A program made the position numbers and the translations under genes. Positions 8,477 to 17,268 of a DNA stretch of 64,000 nt are shown piece by piece. The stretch lies in contig SUYL01000031.1 of the NCBI GenBank assembly GCA_015060445.1, forward strand, positions 29,014 through 93,013. Reading direction: 5' to 3'. Below the pieces are notes generated by a model that was not told the origin of the DNA, made no database searches, and saw only the letters and a program-made list of their open reading frames with translations. The stretch's first letter is position 1; every line of letters starts with the position of its first letter. The stretch is from Bacteroidales bacterium (GTDB lineage: Bacteria > Bacteroidota > Bacteroidia > Bacteroidales > UBA932).

Positions 8477-9832
8477 ATGACTGACACAAGAAAACTACTG
8501 AATGACAACGGTGTAGCCAGATGGACAGCCTTGGTGCTAATTGCACTCATGATGTTTTTCGCCTACATGTTCGTGGATGTATTGTCTCCTCTTTCAACAT
8601 TATTGGAGACATCCAAAGGATGGACTGCTGAAACTTACGGAACATTCTGCAGTTCTGAGTATTTCCTCAATGTATTTGCATTTTTCCTCATTTTCGCAGG
8701 AATCATCCTCGACAAAATGGGTATCCGCTTCACCGGAATCCTGTCGGGAGCAGTAATGGTAATTGGAGCATCCATAAAACTCTATGCAATAAGTGACATG
8801 TTCACTCCCGACAGCGGACTCTACAGATTCCTTGATTCATTCTGGACAAGTTTCCCTGCAACTGCCAAATTGGCATCGGTAGGTTTCATGATCTTCGGAT
8901 GCGGAGTTGAGATGGGAGGCGTAACTGTATCAAAAGCAATTGCAAAATGGTTTAAAGGAAAAGAGATGGCCCTTGCAATGGGTCTTGAGATGGCCATTGC
9001 ACGTTTGGGCGTATTTGCAGTATTCCGTCTCTCACCATACCTTTCAACCTGGGCAAATGAGGCTATGCCTACAGTTGTAACCCCAGTACTTTTCTGCACC
9101 ATACTCCTTGTAATAGGTCTGCTTACCTATACAATATTTACTGTAATGGACAGGAAACTTGACTCACAAATAGGAGAAACCGCAGCAGAGGAGGCAGAGG
9201 AGCAGTTCAAGGTAAGCGACATAGGAAAACTCTTTACCAGCAAGACATTCCTTATTGTTTCAGGCCTGTGTGTATTGTACTACTCGGCAATCTTCCCGTT
9301 CCAGAAATTTGCAACCGGCATGCTTGAGGCAAACCTGCAGATGCCTACAGAAGAGGCTGCCGGGCTCTTCTCATGGTTCCCTATTGGTGCAATGTTCCTC
9401 ACTCCATTCCTTGGTGCATTCCTGGACAAAAAAGGTAAAGGTGCCTCAATGCTTATCCTTGGTGCAATCCTTATGATTACCTGCCACCTTGTATTTGCCC
9501 TTGTACCTCTTACAAAACCAATTGCATATACCGCAATCATACTGCTTGGAGTATCATTCTCACTGGTACCTGCCGCCCTATGGCCATCAGTTCCAAAACT
9601 TGTAGAGGAGAGATACCTGGGCTCAGCATACTCGGTAATATTCTGGATCCAGAACATAGGTCTTATGGCATTCCCTATAATCATAGGCTGGAGCCTCGAC
9701 AAAACCGGAGGCTACACAGTTCCAATGCTCATCTTCTCATCTCTTGGAGGAGCAGCACTGCTGCTGGGCTTGTGGCTCAAGGTTGAAGACAAGAAGAAAG
9801 GATACGGCCTTGAACTTCCAAACATCAAATAG
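8477..9832 (+). CDS. MFS transporter (first of tandem pair)
   Basis: Cytoplasmic-membrane major facilitator of 451 residues with about 12 hydrophobic segments, no signal peptide and a central charged loop (about 225-250). The family motif between helices 2 and 3 appears as DKMGIRFTG and is echoed in the second half as DKKGKG. It shares the pattern AKWFKGKEMALAMGLEMAIARLG with its neighbour 47 bases downstream, so the pair arose by duplication and is probably one operon. Substrate unknown; the sequence does not discriminate between an organic-acid and a peptide carrier. Confidence 0.9.
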   Translation: MTDTRKLLNDNGVARWTALVLIALMMFFAYMFVDVLSPLSTLLETSKGWTAETYGTFCSSEYFLNVFAFFLIFAGIILDKMGIRFTGILSGAVMVIGASIKLYAISDMFTPDSGLYRFLDSFWTSFPATAKLASVGFMIFGCGVEMGGVTVSKAIAKWFKGKEMALAMGLEMAIARLGVFAVFRLSPYLSTWANEAMPTVVTPVLFCTILLVIGLLTYTIFTVMDRKLDSQIGETAAEEAEEQFKVSDIGKLFTSKTFLIVSGLCVLYYSAIFPFQKFATGMLEANLQMPTEEAAGLFSWFPIGAMFLTPFLGAFLDKKGKGASMLILGAILMITCHLVFALVPLTKPIAYTAIILLGVSFSLVPAALWPSVPKLVEERYLGSAYSVIFWIQNIGLMAFPIIIGWSLDKTGGYTVPMLIFSSLGGAALLLGLWLKVEDKKKGYGLELPNIK

Positions 9833-9879
9833 AAACAACAATAATTAATATTAATAACCCACAAATCACTTAAAAACTT

Positions 9880-11244
9880 ATGAATAAAGTAGTAAAGACT
9901 TTAAAAGAGAGCAAGAGCGCATGTTGGATTGCCTGGGCTTGCCTTGTAGTCCCAATGTTTGCATCATACTTCTTTGATGACATGTTCTCTACAATCTCCC
10001 ACATTTTCAAAAATCCGGATATGCTGGAACTTGGATGGAACACCATGGATTATGGTTTCTATGCTGGTGGATACTCATTCCTTTGCGTATGGGGTGGACT
10101 TATAGTTTGCGGTATGCTTCTCGACAAATGGGGAGTACGAGTAACAGGTTCTATCTTCGTTGGTCTTATGGCTGCAGGTGCTGCCCTTGTTTACATAACC
10201 ATTTCAACTCCTGCTATAGTAAAGACTGGTAACTCACTTTACATTGCATACGTTGGATGTATGCTGTTCGGCCTTGGCAGTGAGATTGCAGGTGTTGCAG
10301 TAACCCGTTCAATTGCAAAATGGTTCAAAGGCAAATCAATGGCTTTGGCTATGGGTCTCCAGTTGGCAATTGCACGTTTGGGTACAGCAGCAGCACTTCT
10401 ACTCTCTCCAGTATTGGTAGCAGAGTCTGCCAACGGAATGTATCCTTTGGATGTAACCAACAAACCTGCATTCTGGGGTCTTATGCTCCTTCTTTTGGGA
10501 ACTATCGTATGGGGTATATTTGTAGCAATGGATGCAAAATTTGACAAAGAGCAGGGTACTTCAGACAAAGTTGAGACTGCAGAGGAGGACAAATTCAAAT
10601 TCTCCGACATCTTCAAGATCTTGTCAAACAAACACTATCTGCTTATCTCTCTTCTATGTGTATTCTTCTACTGCTGTATCATTTCATTCAAGAAATTTGC
10701 TACTGCAATCCTTATCCCAAGATTCGGTGCAGACGCAGCAGAGTTTGAGCAGACTGCATCAATGATGGTTTCAATGATACCATTCTTTACAGTAGTATTT
10801 ACTCCATTGTTCGGAAGCCTTGTAGACAGAATAGGAAAAGCAACAACCTGGATGATTACAGGTTCAGTTATGGTATTTGCAGCCCACGTTATCATTGCAT
10901 TTGCTCCAGGTGAGGCAATTTTCGGCTACCTTGGCATCGCTATCCTTGGCGTAGGTTACTCATTGGTACCTGCTGCAATGTGGCCTTCAGTTCCAAAAAT
11001 CGTTCCTGAAAAGAACCTTGGTACTGCATACTCACTAATCTACTGGATCCAGAATATGGGTATGATGGCTGTTCCAATCATTGTTGGACATATCCTCAAC
11101 AAGTTCTCAGGTGTAGAGGCTGCAGTAAACGCAGAGTACGTGTTCATCATTTTGGGTATAGTGGCAATCACAGTTTCATTGCTTCTTTACTTCTCATCAA
11201 AGAAGAACCCTCAGCTCAAACTTGATGTACCTAACAAGCAGTAA
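9880..11244 (+). CDS. MFS transporter (second of tandem pair)
   Basis: Paralogue of the preceding gene, 454 residues, with the same 12-helix plan. Shared blocks include AKWFKGKSMALAMGLQLAIARLG and LGVGYSLVPAAMWPSVPKIV near helix 10. The DKWGVRVTGS and DRIGKATTW loops mark the two six-helix halves. Conservation of loops and pore helices between the copies suggests related but not identical substrates, or two subunits of one carrier. A hairpin follows at 11287-11314. The physiological substrate cannot be read from the sequence. Confidence 0.9.
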   Translation: MNKVVKTLKESKSACWIAWACLVVPMFASYFFDDMFSTISHIFKNPDMLELGWNTMDYGFYAGGYSFLCVWGGLIVCGMLLDKWGVRVTGSIFVGLMAAGAALVYITISTPAIVKTGNSLYIAYVGCMLFGLGSEIAGVAVTRSIAKWFKGKSMALAMGLQLAIARLGTAAALLLSPVLVAESANGMYPLDVTNKPAFWGLMLLLLGTIVWGIFVAMDAKFDKEQGTSDKVETAEEDKFKFSDIFKILSNKHYLLISLLCVFFYCCIISFKKFATAILIPRFGADAAEFEQTASMMVSMIPFFTVVFTPLFGSLVDRIGKATTWMITGSVMVFAAHVIIAFAPGEAIFGYLGIAILGVGYSLVPAAMWPSVPKIVPEKNLGTAYSLIYWIQNMGMMAVPIIVGHILNKFSGVEAAVNAEYVFIILGIVAITVSLLLYFSSKKNPQLKLDVPNKQ

Positions 11245-11286
11245 TCTGCATAAGGGTGACCCAAAAGGTTATAATGATAATGAGAT

Positions 11287-11314
11287 ACCCCCGTTAGAAT
11301 ACTCTAACGGGGGT
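11287..11314. terminator. Hairpin between convergent MFS and esterase-like genes
   Basis: ACCCCCGTTAGA pairs with TCTAACGGGGGT, a 12-bp perfect stem with loop ATAC. It lies between two converging genes and could stop transcription from either side, although no strong T-run follows. Its core recurs at 49903-49942. Confidence 0.65.
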
Positions 11315-11354
11315 TACTTATTCCGGGACATGGCTCTTAGATTACCCTTGTAAT

Positions 11355-12485
11355 TCAATCCTTCAACCTGAGCATAAACATGTCGCGCATGTGCCTCCAT
11401 TGCTTCCTCCCTATTCCGCTTCCACTTGGATCAACAAAATACTCCTTTACCCCGGTAACGGCATTAAAGATTGAAAAGCACTCCTGAAGCGACACAATAT
11501 CCCTCTGCAAGCCTGTACCCAGAAGAACTGGTGCCGAAACATTTTTCCCAACGGATGTTAAGGTGTATCTGCCGGTAAAAAATGAGAAGTCTGGAGAACA
11601 GGCAAACGCTCCGGCAATGCTCTCAGACAATGCACTTGATACAAAGGCACATGAAGCAGTGCTGCCAGCCCCCTGGACAAAAATGGCACTCTTGTCAATC
11701 TCAGCCCTTTGTGCTGCAAAATCCAGCGCCAGAACCATATCTGTAAGCATATTCAAAACCTTCTCTTCACCTCTCCCCCTCCCGGCAATATATACTACAA
11801 GTTCTGCACAGCCGGCAGGAGCGGTAAAATCTGCCAGCGGATTACCTGCACGCTCATCCTCAGCCACAAGAGTAACCAGCATGGGTACCAACTTTTTCCC
11901 CTTTGGGAAAGCGGCATATCCCAAAACCCTGCAATCGCCCCTGGAAACCATAGAAAAACTGTAAACATTCTTCTCCCTTCCCGACAAATTCCTGTTGTGC
12001 AGTAATGAGAACTGAGGTTTGAGTTCCCTCCTCTCCAAGGCAACCTTATACGCAATACTCCTGAAATCCCCCTTATCACCGGCAATACTGTCATTGCCAA
12101 CCGCTATCTTTTCAGGCTCGTATGCTATATTCATACCGCCCACAACTTTACCGTTATTGCAGAAACCTACATTATAGAACCCGGGAGAAATTGCCTTGAA
12201 TGAAAACGAAAGGAGTGATGAGTCCAAAGGGGGAACCTTTCCCTCCTGCTGCAGTTCATACAGAGGTTTCCCGGCACTGTCACTTATCCTGCACAAAAAA
12301 TTGAAATCCCTCTCCACCTGCTTCCCATTTACAAGGGCCACCTTTACTGTAGGACTATCTGTACCATAAAATGCCCAATCACTGTTCCTCTTCACCCTCA
12401 AGGCAAGAGTATCTGAAGCATAAACCTGCACAACACCCCCCATAAGGAGGATGAACGCCATAAGAACACTTCTCATAAAATTCAT
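11355..12485 (-). CDS. Acetyl-xylan-esterase-like alpha/beta hydrolase, probably inactive
   Basis: Exported protein of 376 residues. I start it at MNFMRSVLM, 4 bases after the AraC-type gene's stop, because this gives a signal peptide (cleavage after VYA, near residue 23) while the longer frame does not. Residues 25-120 resemble the beta-sandwich preceding AXE1 / cephalosporin-C deacetylase domains, and MNIAYEPEKI is typical of the join. The hydrolase part follows (GYAAFPKGKKLVPMLV, VYIAGRGRG). The nucleophile elbow expected as GGSQGG reads GAGSTA (272-277), and the C-terminal histidine position reads GSGIG. Family placement is by recalled motifs; the loss of catalytic residues suggests a binding or regulatory role. 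Confidence 0.6.
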   Translation of the reverse strand: MNFMRSVLMAFILLMGGVVQVYASDTLALRVKRNSDWAFYGTDSPTVKVALVNGKQVERDFNFLCRISDSAGKPLYELQQEGKVPPLDSSLLSFSFKAISPGFYNVGFCNNGKVVGGMNIAYEPEKIAVGNDSIAGDKGDFRSIAYKVALERRELKPQFSLLHNRNLSGREKNVYSFSMVSRGDCRVLGYAAFPKGKKLVPMLVTLVAEDERAGNPLADFTAPAGCAELVVYIAGRGRGEEKVLNMLTDMVLALDFAAQRAEIDKSAIFVQGAGSTASCAFVSSALSESIAGAFACSPDFSFFTGRYTLTSVGKNVSAPVLLGTGLQRDIVSLQECFSIFNAVTGVKEYFVDPSGSGIGRKQWRHMRDMFMLRLKD

Positions 12486-12489
12486 TTTA

Positions 12490-13383
12490 TCAAATGATCT
12501 TCTTTTTTCTGCGGAAATTCTCCCTGAACTCCTTAGGAGAACAATTCTTCTTTTTCTTGAAAATCCTGTTGAAATTGGAAAGGTTATTGAAGCCGCAATC
12601 ATAGCATATATCTGCAACGGTATTGTTGGTATCAATCAGCAGATTTGCCGCATAACCCAACCTCACATCAATGATATACTCAGAAAGGCTCTTCCCGGTC
12701 CTTGTCTTAAAGAAGCGGCTGAATGCCACAGGAGACATGCCGGCCATCTGCGACACAACCCCAAGCCTTATATCCTGTTTGTAATTCTGGTTTATATACT
12801 GCTGGATCATCTGTATCCTCCTGCTGTCTGAATGGGTCTCCACCCGTGCAAACGGCGAACTGGAAAGGCTCCTTGCCCCCTCACACCTCGAGAGTTCATA
12901 CAAAATGGTAAAGAATTTCATTACAGCATAGAAAGAGTCCTGCTCATAAGAGAGGTCATTGAGAATAGGATAGATCTTCAGAATGGCCGACATTGGGAAC
13001 GCAATACCCCTCTGCCCCCTCTCCAGCATCTTCCTTATGGAATCAAATTGGGATTTGTTTACAAAATTCTTCTCAAATATGTCGGGAGAAAACTGTATTG
13101 TAATCTCCCTCACCCTGTCGCTGCGGCACTCATTCTGCTCCAATACATGCTCAAGGTCCTTGCTGCACACAAGGGTAAGGTCATAATCTCCAATCACCTC
13201 CACACTGTCACCCACAATCCTCTTGACCCCCTTGGCATTCTCGGTAAAATTCAATTCATAATCTGCATGGGAGTGGATTGGGTAAGTAAACTCACTCTTG
13301 CTCCTGTCTGCAATATAAAAGAAATCCTTGTCGGACAAAGGTGTTATCTCCCTAAGAACCTTCTCCTTACTGTACGCTTTCAT
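12490..13383 (-). CDS. AraC family transcriptional regulator
   Basis: DNA-binding regulator of 297 residues. An N-terminal cupin-like sensor (about 15-150, HSHADYELNFTENAKG) precedes a C-terminal double helix-turn-helix (about 190-290) with MAGMSPVAFSRFFKTRTGKS, ADICYDCGFNNLSNFNRIFK and SPKEFRENF, all hallmarks of the family. It begins 5 bases after murI and ends 4 bases before the esterase-like gene, so it is probably cotranscribed with both. Such cupin-type members usually sense small sugars; the ligand here is unknown. Confidence 0.9.
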   Translation of the reverse strand: MKAYSKEKVLREITPLSDKDFFYIADRSKSEFTYPIHSHADYELNFTENAKGVKRIVGDSVEVIGDYDLTLVCSKDLEHVLEQNECRSDRVREITIQFSPDIFEKNFVNKSQFDSIRKMLERGQRGIAFPMSAILKIYPILNDLSYEQDSFYAVMKFFTILYELSRCEGARSLSSSPFARVETHSDSRRIQMIQQYINQNYKQDIRLGVVSQMAGMSPVAFSRFFKTRTGKSLSEYIIDVRLGYAANLLIDTNNTVADICYDCGFNNLSNFNRIFKKKKNCSPKEFRENFRRKKKII

Positions 13384-13388
13384 ATCTG

Positions 13389-14177
13389 TTATATTTCTAT
13401 CTTCCTGAAAACAAACCCTTTGTAATCATCCGGTGCAATCTCCCCAACCATAGCCTCCAACACCTCCATATTATCTCCGGTTGTAACAAACGTATTTTGC
13501 CCAAACTCCTGCACAGAAGACCTCTTACGCTCCTGCAGTACCTGCAATGCCCTCCTGGCTATGGCCGGTGCAGGATTTACAATCTCCACCCCATCCCCAA
13601 CAATTTCTCTGATGGTCTTCTCCAAAAAAGGGTAATGGGTACACCCAAGGACAATATGATCCACATTTGCCTCAAGCATTGGTCTAACATATCTCCCTAT
13701 GAGTTCCTTTGCCTTTGGAGTCTCTACCTCACCATTCTCCACCAGTTCAACCAGCCCCTCCCCAACCTGCTCCAACACCTTGGCATTGGATGCAAACTTG
13801 TGAAGTGTCCTCAGATACAGTTCCCCTTTAAAGGTACCCTTAGTTGCCAGCACCCCTATTGCCCCCGTTCTGGTATTTATTGCCGCAGGTTTTACTGCCG
13901 GCTCCATACCCACAAAAGGAATATTATAGTTTCCCCTAAGGTACTCTATGGAAGCCGCTGTTGCTGTATTGCAAGCCACAACAATAATCTCGGCTCCATT
14001 GCCAATCAGATACTCCGTAATTGTCTTTGCCCTGAGGATAATTTCCTCCTTGCTTTTTGGTCCGTACGGGCAATGGCCTGCATCAGAAAAGTAAAGATAC
14101 TTCTCCTGCGGCAACACCTTATACAGTTCCCGCCATACCGACAAACCGCCTACACCAGAATCAAACAGACCAATCAT
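13389..14177 (-). CDS. murI: Glutamate racemase
   Basis: Converts L-glutamate to D-glutamate for peptidoglycan. The 262 residues open with the family motif IGLFDSGVGGLSVWREL. The two catalytic cysteines are present in VACNTATA (Cys69) and LGCTHYPF (Cys179). It lies 11 bases after the DUF4251-like gene and 5 bases before the AraC-type gene. Confidence 0.96.
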   Translation of the reverse strand: MIGLFDSGVGGLSVWRELYKVLPQEKYLYFSDAGHCPYGPKSKEEIILRAKTITEYLIGNGAEIIVVACNTATAASIEYLRGNYNIPFVGMEPAVKPAAINTRTGAIGVLATKGTFKGELYLRTLHKFASNAKVLEQVGEGLVELVENGEVETPKAKELIGRYVRPMLEANVDHIVLGCTHYPFLEKTIREIVGDGVEIVNPAPAIARRALQVLQERKRSSVQEFGQNTFVTTGDNMEVLEAMVGEIAPDDYKGFVFRKIEI

Positions 14178-14188
14178 CCCTGCAGAAA

Positions 14189-14692
14189 CTAAATCAACAG
14201 ACCGCCAAGATATTTTACACTGCCTCTACGGGATGAACTCAGTTCAAGATTCACCTTCCCCGACAAGAACACCTTAAGGGTTGCAGTAAACCTCTCTGAA
14301 TCGTAAGTGCTTTCAAACGAGAAATTAAGTTTATAATACCCTTTCTTCTCATTATAGATGCTCTCAACCTGAACAACAGCATCCTCTGCAGTAACATTGA
14401 TATTTTGTGAACCATATGTGTTTATCCTGGAACTCCCCTGGTATGGAAGATTACAATTGAACTTGTCGCCAATTAAGGTAACCTTTATTCCATCCAAAGC
14501 AATCCTGCCAAAATCAGACATGGACGCTGTCATATACATTACAAGGTTCTCATCCAGCATCTTGGCAGCAACTGCCTGTGCTGTCTTGAGTTCGGTTTCA
14601 CTCAATTCTTTCTCTTTCTTAACCTTTTTCTGCGCAAATGCCGATCCTACTACAAAAAGGGACACAAGTAGCAACAATACACATTTTTTCAT
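14189..14692 (-). CDS. DUF4251-like exported protein
   Basis: Exported protein of 167 residues with a clear signal peptide (MKKCVLLLLVSLFVVGSAFA, cleavage before QKK). The body holds a pattern like the Bacteroidetes DUF4251 family: GDKFNCNLPYQGSS followed by a beta-rich stretch with NFSFEST. Function unknown. It starts a compact run with murI, the AraC-type regulator and the esterase-like gene. Assignment to DUF4251 is from pattern memory and unsearched. Confidence 0.65.
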   Translation of the reverse strand: MKKCVLLLLVSLFVVGSAFAQKKVKKEKELSETELKTAQAVAAKMLDENLVMYMTASMSDFGRIALDGIKVTLIGDKFNCNLPYQGSSRINTYGSQNINVTAEDAVVQVESIYNEKKGYYKLNFSFESTYDSERFTATLKVFLSGKVNLELSSSRRGSVKYLGGLLI

Positions 14693-14756
14693 AATCTGAT
14701 ATTATTTTAACATTTCAGTGCGAATATAATAAATAAATTTCAGAACATTTAACAAA

Positions 14757-14790
14757 TAAAAAAGTTGGGGCGGCAATTTGCCGCCCCAAC
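14757..14790 (-). terminator. Intrinsic terminator of minus-strand susCD operon
   Basis: GTTGGGGCGGCA pairs with TGCCGCCCCAAC (12 bp, 3-base loop) and is followed on the minus strand by TTTTTT. It lies 30 bases beyond the stop of the SusE-like lipoprotein gene. Confidence 0.9.
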
Positions 14791-14821
14791 AGGTATAATT
14801 GATTTAAATAAAATCAAATTA

Positions 14822-15694
14822 TTAGTTTACTGCAGTAACCTGAATCTGATGTGTATACCATCCGAAAAAACCTGCAGAAACTGTAATCCAAGCATCGAAC
14901 TGCATGATAGAACCCAACTGAAGAGTACCCTCGTCATTAAGACCACCAAACAATACATATGAAGGATCAATATCCAAATAAGCGGTAACAACTCCGTAAG
15001 ATGGGTGAACTGCACCTGTTACTACTTTTGCCATAGGATAATCCTTAACATCAGTAGCATTGTAGTAGCTGATACCAGGAGCGGTAATAACACCGGCACC
15101 ATTCTGAATGTTGAACTCAACATCTGTCTCACCACCAAAGAAACCTTTAATTTTGAAATAGTTGTTGGTATAATCTGCCAACTGGATAGTCCAAGTTCTC
15201 TTCTCTGCTGGAACATAACTGAAGAATGAACCTGCTTTTGCAGAAACTTTACCCCAATCTTTGTAAACGAGTGGCATCTGGCAGTTTGCAGAAAGTTTGC
15301 TTGAACCGGATAGAGCCATATCAGCCTCATTGAAAGAGAGGGTGAAAGGGTAGTTCACAATAGGTTTCAAGTCCTCTACATTGTAAGTAAGGGTAACCTC
15401 TGTGCTATACTCACCTGCAGCAAAGTCTGCAGATTTCTTGTTAATGGTAAAAGTACCTGTAGGATCTGTAAGTGTAAGAGGAATAGAAACTGCCTCTTTG
15501 GCAACACCTCTATTAATCTTAATTACAATTGGCTGTCCCTCCAAAGCATATGTTGCAGAAGACATCTCAAAAGTAACGTTATTATTGTCGGGAGTATAGG
15601 TTGCCTCCATCAGATCCTGGTTACAAGAAGTGAGTGCAAAGACAACTGCCAACGCTCCTACTACAGACAATAGTTTCATTGATAATTTTTTCAT
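14822..15694 (-). CDS. SusE-like surface lipoprotein
   Basis: Lipoprotein of 290 residues. A type II signal ends in FALTSC (lipidated Cys24), followed by NQDLMEA. Residues 38-130 look like a Calx-beta or immunoglobulin-like module (VTFEMSSATYALEGQPIVIKI; SADFAAGEYSTEVTLTY). The C-terminal half is beta-rich and unique. It lies 18 bases after susD, in the place where SusE/SusF-type glycan-binding lipoproteins sit, so a surface ligand-binding role is inferred. The ligand is unknown. Confidence 0.7.
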   Translation of the reverse strand: MKKLSMKLLSVVGALAVVFALTSCNQDLMEATYTPDNNNVTFEMSSATYALEGQPIVIKINRGVAKEAVSIPLTLTDPTGTFTINKKSADFAAGEYSTEVTLTYNVEDLKPIVNYPFTLSFNEADMALSGSSKLSANCQMPLVYKDWGKVSAKAGSFFSYVPAEKRTWTIQLADYTNNYFKIKGFFGGETDVEFNIQNGAGVITAPGISYYNATDVKDYPMAKVVTGAVHPSYGVVTAYLDIDPSYVLFGGLNDEGTLQLGSIMQFDAWITVSAGFFGWYTHQIQVTAVN

Positions 15695-15712
15695 CTCTTT
15701 TCGTATTAAATA

Positions 15713-17254
15713 TTAATAACCAGGATTCTGCTGCTCAGCAATCTGAGGGTTAGAATCAATCTCTGCCTGAGGGATTGGCCACAACCATCTGAAATCACTT
15801 GCATTTGTGCTGAACAACTCTGTCTGGGTGCTACCTGCATTTGTAATGATTGAAGGATTCTGAGCAGCGCTTCTTGCAAAGCCCTGTCCATATCTCTTAA
15901 GGTCATAGAAACGGTAACCCTCACCAATCAGCTCTTTAACGCGCTCAGCCTTGATAGCCTCTTTAAGACCGTCACCTTTATAGTAAACCTCCTCATGCAT
16001 AAGTTCACGTGCAGCCAACAGACCGTTCAAATACTCATTTGCATTCTCCTCATCTCCTGAGTAAGCGTAAGCCTCAGCAGCAATAAGGTACTGCTCAGCA
16101 ATACGGAACAATTTGATCTTGTTGATATAATCTGAAGTAGCCTTTGAAGGGTCCTGAAGTTTCTTGTTGCCAGGGAACTTCTTAAGGATAACAGCTTTAC
16201 CATTGATATTCTGATAAGTTAGAGTATGCTGACCAAACCAAAGGGTTCTGATATCGTTATCAGGATAAAGGTCAATAATCCACTGCTCTGGAATATAGTC
16301 AGGAGCGTAAATGCCGTTAGCGTTCATGCTGATATAGTAGTACTCCAATGAAGAAGGAAGAGAAGATGCTGCATAATCTGCATACAACTGCATCATACAC
16401 TCCTCACCGCTGTCATTTGTCCAAAGGTCATTGAACTGCTCAAGAACAGCATCAACATCATCCTGAGAAGCAACACCCTCAAAAGTGATCAAAGGATATT
16501 TGCCACCGTCAACCAAAGAGGTTGATTTGCTGATAGCAGTAGCGTAATCACCTTTATAAAGGGCAACTCTTGCCTGCATAGCGGTAACTGCATCTGCAGT
16601 AAGGAACATTGAAGCAACCTCACCTGGAACTTTTGCAAGTTTTGTAGCAGCCATTCCAAGATATTTGTCAATATACTCGTAAGTCTCACCTACAGTACTT
16701 CTTGCAGGATAGGTAGATGCATCAGAAGTAGGATTGTAAGTATCTACAATCATCATACCCAAAGCAGAAGTGCTCTTTGTATAAGGCTCAGCAAACATTT
16801 TAACTGCCTCAAACATTGCAGCAGCCTTCATAAAGTAAGCCTCACCGTAGAAAACCTCCAACTCAGCCTTCTCAGCATCGGTAAGTTCTATTTTCTCTGC
16901 AAGTTTGTCCATCTCCTGGATAAGGAAGTTTGCAGAAGCAGTAGTAAAGTAAACATGGCCCCAAAGGCTCTCAGCAAGAGACTCTGTAGAAGTCCACTGC
17001 CATTTGTGATAAATACCGCCACGGTTACCGTAACCGATACTTGCGTGGAACAGGTCACTCATCAACTCACCACCATAGATGTATGAGCCTGAGTACATAC
17101 CTCTAAGTCTGATGTACAAGTAGTTTCTCAACTTTGCAACATCATCTACACTCTGGATGTCATTGGTGCTGACCTTACCAGAAGGCATTTTCTCCAAACT
17201 ACATGAAGTAGCAAGAAGAATAACTGATATTAATGTGAATATTAATTTTTTCAT
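15713..17254 (-). CDS. SusD/RagB-family nutrient-binding lipoprotein
   Basis: Cell-surface lipoprotein that caps the SusC channel. At 513 residues it has the lipobox LLATSC (Cys18) and the usual SusD layout: an N-terminal helical TPR-like region with FYGEAYFMKAAAMFEAVKMF, and a C-terminal segment with VKELIGEGYRFYDLKRYGQG and the ending LWPIPQAEIDSNPQIAEQNPGY-like pattern, with one extra Gln. It is 14 bases after its SusC partner. The substrate is not evident, as no glycoside hydrolase is next to it. Confidence 0.95.
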   Translation of the reverse strand: MKKLIFTLISVILLATSCSLEKMPSGKVSTNDIQSVDDVAKLRNYLYIRLRGMYSGSYIYGGELMSDLFHASIGYGNRGGIYHKWQWTSTESLAESLWGHVYFTTASANFLIQEMDKLAEKIELTDAEKAELEVFYGEAYFMKAAAMFEAVKMFAEPYTKSTSALGMMIVDTYNPTSDASTYPARSTVGETYEYIDKYLGMAATKLAKVPGEVASMFLTADAVTAMQARVALYKGDYATAISKSTSLVDGGKYPLITFEGVASQDDVDAVLEQFNDLWTNDSGEECMMQLYADYAASSLPSSLEYYYISMNANGIYAPDYIPEQWIIDLYPDNDIRTLWFGQHTLTYQNINGKAVILKKFPGNKKLQDPSKATSDYINKIKLFRIAEQYLIAAEAYAYSGDEENANEYLNGLLAARELMHEEVYYKGDGLKEAIKAERVKELIGEGYRFYDLKRYGQGFARSAAQNPSIITNAGSTQTELFSTNASDFRWLWPIPQAEIDSNPQIAEQQNPGY

Positions 17255-17268
17255 ACTCTGTCAATTAT

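Noticed and set aside
12486..12635. Longer start of the esterase-like gene inside the AraC-type gene
   Set aside because: The extra 50 residues are in another frame of the AraC coding sequence and would bury the signal peptide.
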